From positions 670,112 through 734,111 of the forward strand of contig NZ_JAJOYR010000002.1 of the NCBI RefSeq assembly GCF_021202945.1: a stretch of 64,000 nucleotides of DNA. The letters run 5' to 3'. The stretch comes from Stenotrophomonas sp. SY1. Its GTDB lineage: Bacteria > Pseudomonadota > Gammaproteobacteria > Xanthomonadales > Xanthomonadaceae. Under the pieces are notes generated by a model. It saw nothing but the letters and a program-made list of their open reading frames with translations. It made no database searches and had not been told where the DNA came from. Shown one piece after another: positions 1 to 8,304 of this stretch (position 1 is its first letter; each line of letters opens with the position of its first letter). The position numbers were made by a program, and so were the translations under genes.

Positions 1-137
1 AGGGAACCGTCGGCGGTGAAGACCTGTGCGTACAGGTGCTGGCCGGTGCGCAGGACCGACAGACGTGCCACACCCAGGGTACGGATGTGCGAACGGGTCG
101 ACTTGGCGCGGCGCAGACGAGCAATGTTCTTGTTCAT
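1..137 (-). CDS. rplR: 50S ribosomal protein L18 (partial, N-terminal 45 residues)
   Basis: The gene runs off the left edge of the window, so only the N-terminus is seen, starting [15 protein letters not shown] at an ATG ending at 137. L18 binds 5S rRNA together with L5 and L25. The visible part has the basic N-terminus followed by the [18 protein letters not shown] stretch expected of bacterial L18. It lies 33 nt after rplF, the normal order in the spc operon. Identification is confident from the sequence and the context; the C-terminal two thirds lie outside the window. Confidence 0.95.
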   Translation of the reverse strand, partial: MNKNIARLRRAKSTRSHIRTLGVARLSVLRTGQHLYAQVFTADGS

Positions 138-170
138 GTTCTTTATCCTCGAAAGCTGAAAACCTAAGAA

Positions 171-698
171 TTAGGCCTTCTTGGCTTCCTTGCGAATGAT
201 GACTTCACCGGCGTACTTCACACCCTTGCCCTTGTAGGGCTCCGGCGGACGGTAACCGCGAATCTTGGCTGCGACTTCACCCACGACCTGCTTGTCAGCG
301 CCCTGCACGACGATTTCCGTCTGCGTCGGGGTCGAGAGGGTGATGCCTTCCGGCGCCACGAACACGACAGGATGCGAGAAACCCAGCGACAGGTTCAGGT
401 CCTTGCCCTGCATGGCAGCGCGGTAACCCACGCCCACCAGCTCCAGCTTCTTCTCGAAGCCTTCGGACACGCCCTGCACCATGTTGGCCAGGATCGAACG
501 CACGGTGCCGGTGAGCGCATCGAAGGAGATGTCCTTCGGGTTCAGCGTGGCAACGCCGTTCTCAAGAGTGATTTCGACGCCAGCGGCCTTGTTCAGCGAC
601 AGGGTGCCCTTCGGGCCCTTCACGCTGACAAATTCCGGCTGGATGTTCAGTTCAACGCCCTTGGGCAGGTTGACCGGCTTCTTGGCTACACGGGACAT
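171..698 (-). CDS. rplF: 50S ribosomal protein L6
   Basis: This is the large-subunit protein L6, which sits near the factor-binding site at the base of the L7/L12 stalk. It is 175 aa, the normal bacterial size, with two repeated L6 folds. The C-terminal signature is visible as [13 protein letters not shown] near residues 150-162. It starts MSRVAKKPV, with rpsH ending 15 nt upstream and rplR following 33 nt downstream, so it is in the spc operon. Nothing in the sequence is unusual. Confidence 0.98.
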   Translation of the reverse strand: MSRVAKKPVNLPKGVELNIQPEFVSVKGPKGTLSLNKAAGVEITLENGVATLNPKDISFDALTGTVRSILANMVQGVSEGFEKKLELVGVGYRAAMQGKDLNLSLGFSHPVVFVAPEGITLSTPTQTEIVVQGADKQVVGEVAAKIRGYRPPEPYKGKGVKYAGEVIIRKEAKKA

Positions 699-713
699 AG
701 TGGACTCCTTCCC

Positions 714-1112
714 TTAGGCCACGAAGCACAGGACTTCGCCGCCGACGCCGTGCTGGCGCGCCTGCGCATCAGTCATGATGCCCTTGGAGGTGGAAATGAT
801 GGCGATGCCCAGGCCGTTGAGGACCTTCGGCAGCTCGGACTTGCCGCGGTACTGGCGCAGACCCGAACGCGAGAAGCGCTTCAGGGTAGCGATGACCGGC
901 TTGCCCTCGAAGTACTTCAGGACGATTTCGAGCTCGGCCTTGTTGTTTTCCAGCTTGTTGACGCGCAGGTCAGCAATGTAACCCTCGTCCTTCAGGACCT
1001 GGGCGATTGCCACCTTGATCTTGGACGACGGGGCTTTCACCGTCTGCTTACCAACCGCGGCCGCATTCTTGATGCGAACCAGCAGGTCGGCGATGGGATC
1101 AGTCATGCTCAT
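714..1112 (-). CDS. rpsH: 30S ribosomal protein S8
   Basis: S8 is a primary 16S rRNA-binding protein, and in E. coli it is the translational repressor of the spc operon. The 132-aa protein begins [17 protein letters not shown] and ends in the typical [13 protein letters not shown] lies seven bases before the first ATG, which supports that start. Unlike all its neighbours it is preceded by a long 214-nt gap holding a terminator-like hairpin and a TATAAT (separate entries). It may therefore begin a second transcription unit with rplF and rplR. That last point is inference. Confidence 0.98.
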   Translation of the reverse strand: MSMTDPIADLLVRIKNAAAVGKQTVKAPSSKIKVAIAQVLKDEGYIADLRVNKLENNKAELEIVLKYFEGKPVIATLKRFSRSGLRQYRGKSELPKVLNGLGIAIISTSKGIMTDAQARQHGVGGEVLCFVA

Positions 1113-1226
1113 GTAGATACCTTTGAGTGCACCGATATCCGCTTTCGCGAAAATCTCGTGTTTTCCTGGGATGGGCCAGGGCCCCTACCACACCAGCCAG
1201 TCAGTTTCGGACAGGCAAGGAGCGGG

Positions 1227-1232
1227 ATTATA
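1227..1232 (-). promoter_or_regulatory. Candidate internal spc promoter, -10 box TATAAT
   Basis: On the minus strand a perfect TATAAT lies four bases after the T-run of the hairpin at 1237-1264 and about 115 nt before rpsH. The best -35 at 16-18 bp is poor (for example GACGCA) and lies inside the hairpin. The match could mark a promoter that restarts transcription for rpsH-rplF-rplR. Without a good -35 it is only a candidate. Confidence 0.45.
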
Positions 1233-1236
1233 CGAC

Positions 1237-1264
1237 AAAAAGTCCGACTTGCGTCGGACTCTTT
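1237..1264 (-). terminator. Intrinsic terminator or attenuator between rpsN and rpsH
   Basis: On the minus strand the arms AAAGAGTCCGAC and GTCGGACTTTTT form a stem of about 12 bp (11 Watson-Crick pairs and one G-U) around a GCAA tetraloop. The right arm ends in five T residues. This has the form of a Rho-independent terminator in the middle of the ribosomal protein operon. It could be a partial terminator or attenuator that sets the ratio of upstream to downstream genes. Confidence 0.7.
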
Positions 1265-1297
1265 GAGTCACCTTCAGGTTGCCCCTCCGGTGTTCCG

Positions 1298-1317
1298 GCC
1301 GGGCCTTGCGGCCCGGC
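1298..1317 (-). other. GC-rich hairpin directly after rpsN
   Basis: GCCGGGCC and GGCCCGGC form a perfect 8-bp stem around a four-base loop, starting 9 nt after the rpsN stop codon. It is not followed by a T-run, so it is more likely an RNA-stabilising or processing hairpin than a terminator. It sits 33 bp upstream (on the transcript) of the terminator-like hairpin at 1237-1264. Confidence 0.6.
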
Positions 1318-1326
1318 ACGGAAGTC

Positions 1327-1632
1327 TTACCAGCTCGCCTTGCGCAGGCCCGGCACATCGCCGCGCATGGTGGCTTCACGCAGCTTGTTACGGCCCAGGC
1401 CGAACTTGCTGTAGACGCCACGCGGACGGCCCGACAGCTCGCAACGGTTGCGCTGGCGGCTCGGCGACGAATCGCGCGGCAGCTTGGACAACTTGGTTGC
1501 GGCTTCGATCTTCTCTTCGTAGCTCGCGTCCACGGAGGACACGATCTTCTTCAGAGCTGCACGCTTGTCGGCGTACTTCTTGGCCAGCTTTTCCCGCTTG
1601 ATGTCGCGGTTGACCATGGAGGTCTTTGCCAT
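1327..1632 (-). CDS. rpsN: 30S ribosomal protein S14 (long, zinc-free type)
   Basis: S14 belongs to the head of the small subunit. At 101 aa it is the long form. It lacks the CxxC...CxxC zinc ribbon of the short form and has only one cysteine, in [12 protein letters not shown]. The start [10 protein letters not shown] is 18 nt after rplE. It is followed by an unusually long spacer with two hairpins, which marks the point where the tight spc operon spacing breaks. Confidence 0.97.
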   Translation of the reverse strand: MAKTSMVNRDIKREKLAKKYADKRAALKKIVSSVDASYEEKIEAATKLSKLPRDSSPSRQRNRCELSGRPRGVYSKFGLGRNKLREATMRGDVPGLRKASW

Positions 1633-1650
1633 TTCGGTATCCTCGACGAA

Positions 1651-2193
1651 TCAGTTACGGAACGGGAACTTGAACGCTGCCAGCAGCGCCTTGGCTTCCG
1701 CGTCGGTCTTGGCGGTGGTCGTGATGGCGATATCCATACCGCGGATCGCGTCGACGGCGTCGAAGTCGATTTCCGGGAAGATGATCTGTTCCTTCACGCC
1801 CATGTTGTAGTTGCCACGACCGTCGAACGAACGACCCGACACGCCGCGGAAGTCACGCACGCGCGGCAGCGAGATGTTGATCAGGCGATCCAGGAACTCA
1901 AACATGGTGTCACGACGCAGCGTGACCTTGCAGCCGATCGGCCAACCATCACGGATCTTGAACGAAGCCACCGAGACGCGCGACTTGGTGACCACCGGCT
2001 TCTGGCCGGTGATCTTGGTCATGTCGGCAACGGCGTTCTCAAGAACCTTCTTGTTGGTCGCAGCTTCGCCCACACCCATGTTCAGGGTGACCTTGACCAG
2101 GCGCGGCACTTCCATCGGATTGGTGTAGCCGAACTGCTTGGTCAGCGCCGGCACCACTTCTTCCTTGTAAAACTTTTCGAGACGGGAATTCAT
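1651..2193 (-). CDS. rplE: 50S ribosomal protein L5
   Basis: L5 binds 5S rRNA in the central protuberance. The protein is 180 aa, starting [16 protein letters not shown] use the ATG ending at 2193 rather than a TTG one codon upstream, because AGGA lies eight bases before the ATG. The core motif [18 protein letters not shown] and the C-terminal [18 protein letters not shown] are typical. In E. coli the start of this gene is the S8 repression site; I did not try to fold an S8 site here. Confidence 0.97.
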   Translation of the reverse strand: MNSRLEKFYKEEVVPALTKQFGYTNPMEVPRLVKVTLNMGVGEAATNKKVLENAVADMTKITGQKPVVTKSRVSVASFKIRDGWPIGCKVTLRRDTMFEFLDRLINISLPRVRDFRGVSGRSFDGRGNYNMGVKEQIIFPEIDFDAVDAIRGMDIAITTTAKTDAEAKALLAAFKFPFRN

Positions 2194-2204
2194 CAATTCA
2201 TTCC

Positions 2205-2522
2205 TCAGGCGTCGAGCGCCTCACCGCTGGAGCGGAACACACGCAGTTTGCGTCCATCCTCCAGCACCTTGAAGCCAACGCGCTCGCCCTTGCCCGAAGC
2301 CGGGTTCAGGACATTGACGTTGGAGATATGGATCGAAGCTTCACGCTCGACCACGCCGCCGGCAACACCTGCCTGCGGGTTCGGCTTGGTGTGGCGCTTG
2401 ACGATGTTCACGTTGGCGACGACCACACGGTCGCCGTCGACGCGGACGACTTCGCCCTGCTTGCCCTTGTCCTTGCCGGTGTTGACGACAACCTGGTCGC
2501 CCTTCTTGATACGGTTAGCCAT
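2205..2522 (-). CDS. rplX: 50S ribosomal protein L24
   Basis: L24 is an assembly-initiator protein of the large subunit. The 105-aa product has the N-terminal KOW motif ([19 protein letters not shown], near residues 8-26) that defines the family. It lies 16 nt after rplN and 11 nt before rplE, the standard order. Length and sequence are ordinary. Confidence 0.97.
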   Translation of the reverse strand: MANRIKKGDQVVVNTGKDKGKQGEVVRVDGDRVVVANVNIVKRHTKPNPQAGVAGGVVEREASIHISNVNVLNPASGKGERVGFKVLEDGRKLRVFRSSGEALDA

Positions 2523-2538
2523 GATTATCTCCTGGCGC

Positions 2539-2907
2539 TCACAGAACTTCGGGAGCGAGCGAGACGATCTTCATGAACTTCTCGGAACGAAGTTCACGGG
2601 TCACCGGCCCAAAGATGCGGGTGCCGATCGGCTCTTGCTTGTTGTTGAGCAGGACCGCGGCGTTGCCGTCGAAACGGATCAGCGAGCCATCGGCGCGACG
2701 CACACCCTTACGGGTACGCACCACGACGGCGTCATACACTTCACCCTTCTTGACCTTGCCGCGCGGAATTGCGTCCTTCACGGTGACCTTGATGATGTCG
2801 CCGATGTGGGCATAACGGCGCTTGGAACCACCCAGCACCTTGATGCACATCAGTTCCTTGGCACCGGAATTGTCCGCGGCGTCGAGGTAGCTCTGCATCT
2901 GGATCAT
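2539..2907 (-). CDS. rplN: 50S ribosomal protein L14
   Basis: L14 lies at the subunit interface and contacts 16S rRNA. The 122-aa product has the normal length and the family signature [21 protein letters not shown] (cut here to its core [11 protein letters not shown]). The start [16 protein letters not shown] is preceded by GGAG nine bases upstream. It follows rpsQ by 13 nt and precedes rplX by 16 nt. Confidence 0.98.
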   Translation of the reverse strand: MIQMQSYLDAADNSGAKELMCIKVLGGSKRRYAHIGDIIKVTVKDAIPRGKVKKGEVYDAVVVRTRKGVRRADGSLIRFDGNAAVLLNNKQEPIGTRIFGPVTRELRSEKFMKIVSLAPEVL

Positions 2908-2920
2908 GATTCAGATCTCC

Positions 2921-3190
2921 TTATTCAGCCGCACGCGTGATGACTTCCACCACGCGCCAGTTCTTGGTCTTGGACATCGGAGCAATCTCGGTCACGCGAA
3001 CGACATCGCCTTCCTTGCAGGCGTTGTCGGCGTCGTGTGCGTGCAGCTTGGTCGAGCGCTTGATGTACTTGCCGTACAGGGCGTGCTTGACCTGGCGCTC
3101 CACCAACACGGTGACCGTCTTGTCCATCTTGTTGCTGACGACACGGCCTTCGACCGTGCGCAGCGCTTTCACTTCAGTATTTTCGCTCAT
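2921..3190 (-). CDS. rpsQ: 30S ribosomal protein S17
   Basis: S17 is an early-binding small-subunit protein. I place the start at the ATG ending at 3190 ([10 protein letters not shown], 89 aa), because AAGGA lies eight bases before it. The in-frame ATG at 3199 would overlap that ribosome-binding site and add only three residues. The OB-fold protein has the characteristic [19 protein letters not shown] run. It is in standard order between rpmC and rplN. Confidence 0.96.
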   Translation of the reverse strand: MSENTEVKALRTVEGRVVSNKMDKTVTVLVERQVKHALYGKYIKRSTKLHAHDADNACKEGDVVRVTEIAPMSKTKNWRVVEVITRAAE

Positions 3191-3201
3191 AGCAGCCATC
3201 C

Positions 3202-3387
3202 TTACTTCGTGCTGCCGATCAGGTGCTTGACGCGAGCAATCTCGCGGCGCACCCGGCGGGTTTCATGGGTCTTCGGCAGCTGGCCGGTGACCTGCTGCAT
3301 GCGGAGCGAGAACTGCTCCTTACGCAGATCGGTCAGGTGGGCCTTGAGTTCGTCAGCCGACTTCTCGCGGAGTTGTTTGATGTCCAT
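3202..3387 (-). CDS. rpmC: 50S ribosomal protein L29
   Basis: L29 sits at the polypeptide exit tunnel beside L23, where trigger factor and SRP dock. The 61-aa all-helical product ([18 protein letters not shown]) has the normal size. Its ATG overlaps the rplP stop by one base (TGATG), so translation is likely coupled to rplP. The rpsQ start follows 11 nt after its stop. Confidence 0.97.
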   Translation of the reverse strand: MDIKQLREKSADELKAHLTDLRKEQFSLRMQQVTGQLPKTHETRRVRREIARVKHLIGSTK

Positions 3388-3800
3388 CAGCGCACCGTCC
3401 GGGTCACGAAAGTGGTGGTCACCGAGAGCTTGGCAGCGGCCAGGCGGAACGCCTCGCGTGCCACTTCCTCGGTAACGCCCTCGACTTCATAAATCATGCG
3501 GCCCGGCTGGATCTGAGCGACCCAGTACTCCACGCCACCCTTACCGGCACCCATTCGAACTTCGATGGGCTTCTTGGTAATGGGCTTGTCGGGGAACACG
3601 CGGATCCACATCTTGCCGCCGCGCTTGACGTAGCGGCTGATCGAGCGGCGAGCCGCTTCGATCTGACGCGCGGTCAGCTGACCGTGGGCAGTTGCCTTCA
3701 GGCCGTACTCGCCAAAGCTGACGGCATTCGCGCTCCAGCTCAGACCGTCATTGCGGCCCTTGAACATCTTGCGGTATTTGGTTCGCTTGGGTTGCAACAT
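3387..3800 (-). CDS. rplP: 50S ribosomal protein L16
   Basis: L16 helps organise the A-site tRNA elbow region of the large subunit. The 137-aa product begins [17 protein letters not shown] and has the family signature [18 protein letters not shown] near residues 83-100. The arginine hydroxylated by YcfD in E. coli lies in this region. It starts 5 nt after rpsC and overlaps rpmC by one base. Confidence 0.98.
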   Translation of the reverse strand: MLQPKRTKYRKMFKGRNDGLSWSANAVSFGEYGLKATAHGQLTARQIEAARRSISRYVKRGGKMWIRVFPDKPITKKPIEVRMGAGKGGVEYWVAQIQPGRMIYEVEGVTEEVAREAFRLAAAKLSVTTTFVTRTVR

Positions 3801-3805
3801 TGCCG

Positions 3806-4540
3806 TTACCTCGCTTCACGAGCCGGGCGCGACGGACGGTCGCCACGGTCGCCGCGATCGTTACGATCGTTGCGCGGGCTGTCGTCCTGCTTTTCCTGGC
3901 CAACCTGGGAGAAATCAAAGACTTCGCCCTTGTAGATCCAGACCTTGATGCCGATGATGCCGTAGGTGGTGCTGGCTTCAGCGAAACCGTAGTCGATGTC
4001 GGCGCGCAGGGTGTGCAGCGGCACGCGGCCTTCGCGGTACCACTCCGAACGGGCGATTTCAGCGCCGTTCAAGCGGCCAGCCACGTTGACCTTGATGCCC
4101 AGGGCACCCAGGCGCATCGCGTTGCCGACCGAGCGCTTCATTGCACGGCGGAACATGATGCGGCGCTCCAGCTGCTGCGCGATCGACTCGGCAACCAGCT
4201 GTGCGTCCAACTCAGGCTTGCGAACTTCGGTGACGTTGATGTGCGCCGGGACGCCCATCATCTCGCTCACTTCCTTGCGCAGCTTCTCGATGTCCTCGCC
4301 ACGCTTGCCGATCACCACGCCCGGACGGGCGGTGTGAATCGTCACGCGCGCCGTCTTGGCCGGACGCTCGATCAGGATCTTGGAGATGCCGGCCTGAGCC
4401 AGCTTCTTGCGCAGCATTTCGCGCACTTTCAGGTCGGCCGCCAGGTAACCAGCGAACTCGGCCTTGTTGGCGTACCACTTGGAGTTCCAATCCTTGGAAA
4501 TACCGAGGCGGATACCAATCGGATGAACTTTATGACCCAT
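3806..4540 (-). CDS. rpsC: 30S ribosomal protein S3 with an Arg/Asp-rich tail
   Basis: S3 is part of the mRNA entry channel and its helicase. The 244-aa protein begins [14 protein letters not shown]. It contains the KH type-2 domain ([14 protein letters not shown] near residues 75-88) and the S3 C-terminal domain ending near YKGEVFDF. After residue ~213 there is a low-complexity tail of about 30 residues built of RND/RGD steps and ending in [10 protein letters not shown]. The tail is longer than in E. coli S3 (233 aa) and is probably disordered and RNA-binding. Confidence 0.97.
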   Translation of the reverse strand: MGHKVHPIGIRLGISKDWNSKWYANKAEFAGYLAADLKVREMLRKKLAQAGISKILIERPAKTARVTIHTARPGVVIGKRGEDIEKLRKEVSEMMGVPAHINVTEVRKPELDAQLVAESIAQQLERRIMFRRAMKRSVGNAMRLGALGIKVNVAGRLNGAEIARSEWYREGRVPLHTLRADIDYGFAEASTTYGIIGIKVWIYKGEVFDFSQVGQEKQDDSPRNDRNDRGDRGDRPSRPAREAR

Positions 4541-4558
4541 GGTCTTTATCCTTTCCGC

Positions 4559-4894
4559 TTACTTGCCGGCGCCCACAACCACAGTGATGTGGCTGGTGCG
4601 CTTGAGGATGCGGGTACCGCGGCCTTTCGCCCGCGCCATGAAACGCTTCAGGGTCGGACCTTCATCAACCATGATGGTCTTGACCTTCAGCTCGTCGACG
4701 TCAGCGCCCTGATTGTTTTCGGCATTTGCAATAGCCGACTCCACCACCTTCTTGATCAGGTGGGCAGCCTTCTTGTCCGAAAACTTCAACAGGTTGACCG
4801 CACGCTCGGCCGGAAGGCCACGCACCTGGTCAGCGACCAGACGAGCCTTCTGCGGGGAGATGCGCGCGGTGCGCAGGATTGCTTTCGCTTCCAT
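4559..4894 (-). CDS. rplV: 50S ribosomal protein L22
   Basis: L22 lines the peptide exit tunnel with a long beta-hairpin, which can carry macrolide-resistance changes. I use the second ATG (ending at 4894, [13 protein letters not shown], 111 aa), because GGAGAG directly abuts the first ATG at 4900 and is well spaced only for the second. The hairpin region [18 protein letters not shown] is intact. It lies between rpsS and rpsC. Confidence 0.96.
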   Translation of the reverse strand: MEAKAILRTARISPQKARLVADQVRGLPAERAVNLLKFSDKKAAHLIKKVVESAIANAENNQGADVDELKVKTIMVDEGPTLKRFMARAKGRGTRILKRTSHITVVVGAGK

Positions 4895-4906
4895 TGTCAT
4901 CTCTCC

Positions 4907-5176
4907 TTACTTGCCCGACTTCTTGTCGCCACCGTGACCCTTGAAGGTCCGGGTGACGGCAAATTCGCCGAGCTTGTGACCGACCATGTTCTCGTTGACG
5001 AGAACCGGGACGTGGTTTTTACCGTTATGCACGGCAATGGTGATGCCAACCATTTCAGGCAGGATCATCGAACGGCGCGACCAGGTTTTGATCGGCTTCT
5101 TGCTGCCCGCAGCGGCCTCCACCTTCTTGACGAGGTGGTGATCGACGAACGGGCCCTTCTTGAGTGAACGTGCCAT
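4907..5176 (-). CDS. rpsS: 30S ribosomal protein S19
   Basis: S19 is in the head of the small subunit and pairs with S13. The 89-aa product has the usual start [15 protein letters not shown] and the conserved core [16 protein letters not shown]...VHNGK. It begins 6 nt after rplB and ends 12 nt before rplV. It is ordinary in length and sequence. Confidence 0.98.
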   Translation of the reverse strand: MARSLKKGPFVDHHLVKKVEAAAGSKKPIKTWSRRSMILPEMVGITIAVHNGKNHVPVLVNENMVGHKLGEFAVTRTFKGHGGDKKSGK

Positions 5177-5182
5177 GGTCGA

Positions 5183-6010
5183 TTAGCCCCTACGATCGCG
5201 GACGATGAACTGCTGAGTGCGCTTGTTATGGCGCGTCTTGTAACCCTTGGTCGGGACACCCCACGGGGTGACCGGATGCGGATTACCCTGGCCAGCCTTG
5301 GCCTCACCACCACCGTGCGGGTGGTCAACCGGGTTCATGGCTGCACCGCGGACGGTCGGCTTGACGCCGCGCCAACGCTTGGCACCGGCCTTGCCCAGCT
5401 TTTCCAGGTTGTGCTCGTCGTTGCCAACTTCACCAATGGTGGCGCGGCATTCGACCGGCACCTTACGCATTTCACCCGAGCGCAGACGCAGGGTGGCGTA
5501 GATGCCTTCACGAGCGACCAGCTGCACGGCTGCACCAGCAGCACGAGCGATCTGAGCGCCCTTGCCCGGCTTCAGCTCGATCCCGTGGACGGTGGTACCG
5601 ACCGGGATGTTGCGCAGCGGCAGGGTGTTGCCGGTCTTGATCGGGGCGTGAGCGCCCGAGATGACCTGGTCACCTGCCTTGAGGCCCTTCGGGGCGATGA
5701 TGTAGCGACGCTCGCCGTCGACGTAGCACAGCAGGGCGATATGGGCGGTGCGGTTCGGATCGTATTCGATACGTTCCACGCGAGCCGGAATACCTTCCTT
5801 GTTGCGCTTGAAGTCGATCAGACGGTAGTGCTGCTTGTGACCACCACCCACGTGACGGGTAGTGATGCGACCGTGGTGGTTACGACCACCGGACTTGCTC
5901 TGCGGCTCCAGCAACGCTGCGTGCGGTGCGCCCTTGTGCAGATCGGGCGTGACCACGCGCACGGCCGAACGACGGCCTGCGGAGGTGGGCTTGAATTTCA
6001 TCAATGGCAT
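5183..6010 (-). CDS. rplB: 50S ribosomal protein L2
   Basis: L2 is needed for subunit association and for peptidyl-transferase centre assembly. The 275-aa protein begins [14 protein letters not shown] and ends in the basic [12 protein letters not shown]. It contains the signature [16 protein letters not shown] near residues 225-240, including the conserved histidine of the peptidyl-transferase region. It lies 10 nt after rplW and 6 nt before rpsS. Confidence 0.98.
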   Translation of the reverse strand: MPLMKFKPTSAGRRSAVRVVTPDLHKGAPHAALLEPQSKSGGRNHHGRITTRHVGGGHKQHYRLIDFKRNKEGIPARVERIEYDPNRTAHIALLCYVDGERRYIIAPKGLKAGDQVISGAHAPIKTGNTLPLRNIPVGTTVHGIELKPGKGAQIARAAGAAVQLVAREGIYATLRLRSGEMRKVPVECRATIGEVGNDEHNLEKLGKAGAKRWRGVKPTVRGAAMNPVDHPHGGGEAKAGQGNPHPVTPWGVPTKGYKTRHNKRTQQFIVRDRRG

Positions 6011-6020
6011 GGGATGTACC

Positions 6021-6320
6021 TCAGGCCTTGGCCGTTACATCGATGGACTGGCCATCGGCCAGGCGCACGTACGCCTTACGCCAATCGCCGCGGCGGCCTG
6101 CGCGGTTACGGAAGGACTTGTTCTTGCCCTTGACGTTCAGCACGTTGACCGACTCGACCTTGACGTCGAACAGCTGCTCAACCGCGGCCTTTACATCGGC
6201 CTTGGTGGCTTCGTTCGAAACTTCGAAGACGTATTGGTTGGAGATTTCCTGCAGGCGCGCGGTCTTCTCGGAGACTCGCGGAGCGCGCAGCACGCTGAAG
6301 ATTTTTTCGTTGCTGCTCAT
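6021..6320 (-). CDS. rplW: 50S ribosomal protein L23
   Basis: L23 is the docking site for trigger factor and SRP at the tunnel exit. I use the ATG ending at 6320 ([14 protein letters not shown], 99 aa). It overlaps the rplD stop as ATGA and has GAGGAG eight bases upstream. A GTG three codons upstream is a less likely start. The C-terminal [19 protein letters not shown] is typical. Translation is probably coupled to rplD. Confidence 0.97.
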   Translation of the reverse strand: MSSNEKIFSVLRAPRVSEKTARLQEISNQYVFEVSNEATKADVKAAVEQLFDVKVESVNVLNVKGKNKSFRNRAGRRGDWRKAYVRLADGQSIDVTAKA

Positions 6321-6922
6321 GCCAGCCACTCCTCGACCTTCTTGACCGCATCAGCGGTGATGACGACCGTGTCGGCACCGACCAGCGCAACCGGATCCAG
6401 GCCCTGGACGTCACGCACCTGCACGTAAGGCAGATTGCGGGCCGACAGGTACAGATGCTCGGAAGCCTCTTCGGTGACGATCAGCGGGCGCTTGCCCACT
6501 TCCAGGCCAGCCAGCTTGCCGATCAGTGCCTTGGTGCTGGTCGCTTCGACATCAAACGACTCAACGATGGTCAGGCGACCCTGGCGGTTCAGCTCGGACA
6601 GGATGGCGCACATGGCGGCGCGATACTGCTTGCGGTTGACCTTCTGCTCGAAGCTACGCGGCTTGGCCGCGAAGGTGACACCACCGCCGACGAAGATCGG
6701 AGCGGTCAGGGCACCGTGACGTGCGCCACCACCCTTCTGCTTCTTCGACTTCTTGGTGGTACCAGCCACTTCAGAGCGCGTCTTCTGTGCCTTGGTGCCG
6801 GCGCGAGCGGCGTTGCGGTAAGCAACGACGACCTGGTGAACCAGATCTTCGCTGAAATCGCGACCGAACACGGCTTCGGAGACCGAGACCTTGTTATTGC
6901 TACCCGTGATAACGAGTTCCAT
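6317..6922 (-). CDS. rplD: 50S ribosomal protein L4
   Basis: L4 lines the exit tunnel, and in E. coli it also represses its own S10 operon by attenuation and translational control. I use the second ATG (ending 6922, [14 protein letters not shown], 201 aa). GGAGAG runs directly into the first ATG at 6928 and is correctly spaced for the second. The extended loop [14 protein letters not shown] near residues 57-70 is intact. Whether L4 acts on the long leader before rpsJ here is open. Confidence 0.96.
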   Translation of the reverse strand: MELVITGSNNKVSVSEAVFGRDFSEDLVHQVVVAYRNAARAGTKAQKTRSEVAGTTKKSKKQKGGGARHGALTAPIFVGGGVTFAAKPRSFEQKVNRKQYRAAMCAILSELNRQGRLTIVESFDVEATSTKALIGKLAGLEVGKRPLIVTEEASEHLYLSARNLPYVQVRDVQGLDPVALVGADTVVITADAVKKVEEWLA

Positions 6923-6934
6923 CGTCATCTCTCC

Positions 6935-7585
6935 TTATGCCTTGCTCGCCGGACGCACGATCACGTCACCACCGGCTGCGCCAGGCACGGCGCCGCGAAT
7001 GGCAATCAGACCACGCTCGACGTCGACCTTGACCACTTCCAGGTTCTGCGTGCTCTGCTGCACAGCACCCATGTGGCCGGACATCTTCTTGCCCGGGAAA
7101 ACGCGACCCGGGGTCTGGCGCTGACCCAGCGAACCCGGCGCGCGATGCGACAGCGAGTTACCGTGGGTTGCATCGCCCATACGGAAGTTGTGGCGCTTGA
7201 TGGTGCCCTGGAAGCCCTTACCCTTGGTGACGCCCTGGACGTCAACCGTCTGGCCGACTTCAAAGATGTCTGCCTTGATTTCGCCACCGACGGCGAAGTC
7301 GCCGATCTGGGCGTCTTCAACGCGGAATTCCCACAGGCCACGGCCCGCTTCCACCTTCGCCTTGGCGAAGTGGCCGGCTTCCGGCTTGTTGACCAGCGCA
7401 GCGCGACGGGCGCCGACGGTCACCTGCACTGCGCTGTAGCCGTCAACTTCAACGGTCTTGATCTGCGCGATGCGGTTCGGGGTTGCTTCGATCAGGGTCA
7501 CCGGGATGGAGCGGCCATCTTCAGTGAAAACGCGGCTCATGCCAGCCTTGCGGCCCACGAAGCCCAACGAATATTTCTTCGTCAT
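6935..7585 (-). CDS. rplC: 50S ribosomal protein L3
   Basis: L3 is an assembly-initiator protein whose loop reaches the peptidyl-transferase centre. The 216-aa product begins [16 protein letters not shown]. It contains the family signature [12 protein letters not shown] and the tip segment [20 protein letters not shown] near residues 145-165. The glutamine of that tip is the one methylated by PrmB in E. coli. It lies 11 nt after rpsJ. Confidence 0.98.
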   Translation of the reverse strand: MTKKYSLGFVGRKAGMSRVFTEDGRSIPVTLIEATPNRIAQIKTVEVDGYSAVQVTVGARRAALVNKPEAGHFAKAKVEAGRGLWEFRVEDAQIGDFAVGGEIKADIFEVGQTVDVQGVTKGKGFQGTIKRHNFRMGDATHGNSLSHRAPGSLGQRQTPGRVFPGKKMSGHMGAVQQSTQNLEVVKVDVERGLIAIRGAVPGAAGGDVIVRPASKA

Positions 7586-7596
7586 GGTCGTAGTCC

Positions 7597-7908
7597 TCAG
7601 GTCAGCTTGATCTGCACGTCGACGCCGGCAGCCAGTTCGAGCTTCATCAGCGCGTCCACGGTCTTGTCGTTGGGGTCGACGATGTCGAGCACGCGCTTGT
7701 GCGTGCGGGTCTCGTACTGGTCACGCGCGTCCTTGTCGACGTGCGGGGAGACGAGAATGGTGTAACGCTCGATCTTGGTTGGCAGCGGGATCGGGCCACG
7801 CACTTGCGCGCCGGTCCGCTTGGCCGTTTCAACGATCTCGCTGGCCGAACGGTCGATCAAACGATGATCGAACGCCTTCAACCGAATCCGGATCTTTTGG
7901 TCCGCCAT
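7597..7908 (-). CDS. rpsJ: 30S ribosomal protein S10 (NusE)
   Basis: S10 is in the small-subunit head, and as NusE it joins antitermination complexes with NusB. The 103-aa product begins [15 protein letters not shown] and has the conserved [17 protein letters not shown] near residues 56-72. AGGA lies before the ATG at the right distance. It is the first gene of the operon, behind a leader of nearly 300 nt. The gene upstream is an M14 peptidase, not tuf. Confidence 0.98.
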   Translation of the reverse strand: MADQKIRIRLKAFDHRLIDRSASEIVETAKRTGAQVRGPIPLPTKIERYTILVSPHVDKDARDQYETRTHKRVLDIVDPNDKTVDALMKLELAAGVDVQIKLT

Positions 7909-8028
7909 GACGGTGTTCCTATAGGTCTAAAGAGCGACGGGCCTGATCTCTGTGTGTACCAGGCCCCATGAAAACGACGGTCGGCACCGAAGCACCTCCC
8001 GTCAACGAGAATCCCTTCAAAACAGCAA

Positions 8029-8052
8029 GGCGGCCCGGTTACCCGGCCCGCC
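8029..8052 (-). other. Hairpin in the rpsJ leader
   Basis: On the minus strand GGCGG-G-CCGG and CCGG-G-CCGCC form a nine-pair stem with one central G-G mismatch around a four-base loop, followed by TTGCTGTTTTG. It could terminate transcripts reading through from the upstream peptidase gene. It could also serve as the attenuator hairpin of an L4-type S10 leader. It lies about 120 nt before the rpsJ start. Confidence 0.45.
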
Positions 8053-8160
8053 CCAGACATGTTCAAACGCGCAGATTCACCCCGGAATCCCGGAGTGAGC
8101 CACGCGACCTGTCCTTGTCTGGCGAATACGAGGCGCGTCCTGCTCCTCCTTTCGCTGGTT

Positions 8161-8188
8161 GCGAAGCATGCGTAAGACGCACCTTCGC
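8161..8188 (-). other. Stable leader stem-loop upstream of rpsJ
   Basis: GCGAAGCATGCGT and ACGCACCTTCGC form an imperfect stem of 11 pairs with a small internal loop and a short apical loop. If the promoter proposed at 8201-8229 is right, this would be the first structure of the S10 operon transcript. In E. coli the S10 leader is highly structured, but I see no clear sequence match to it. Confidence 0.5.
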
Positions 8189-8200
8189 GAGTGGTCGTGC

Positions 8201-8229
8201 ATTCTGTCAGTGTTTTCTGGGGTTTGCAA
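8201..8229 (-). promoter_or_regulatory. Candidate S10 operon promoter
   Basis: On the minus strand TTGCAA (-35) and CAGAAT (-10) are separated by exactly 17 bp, each matching the sigma-70 consensus at four of six positions. It would give a leader of roughly 285 nt before rpsJ. The stretch from 7909 to 8304 holds no gene; it holds this site, the two hairpins above and the 3' flank of the peptidase gene. Confidence 0.4.
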
Positions 8230-8304
8230 GTCACCCCCCATCGGTGCTACGGAGGCTTCAGCTGGCGGCAGGCTTGATGATGCCCGCCGCCATTGGCACT
8301 GCGC

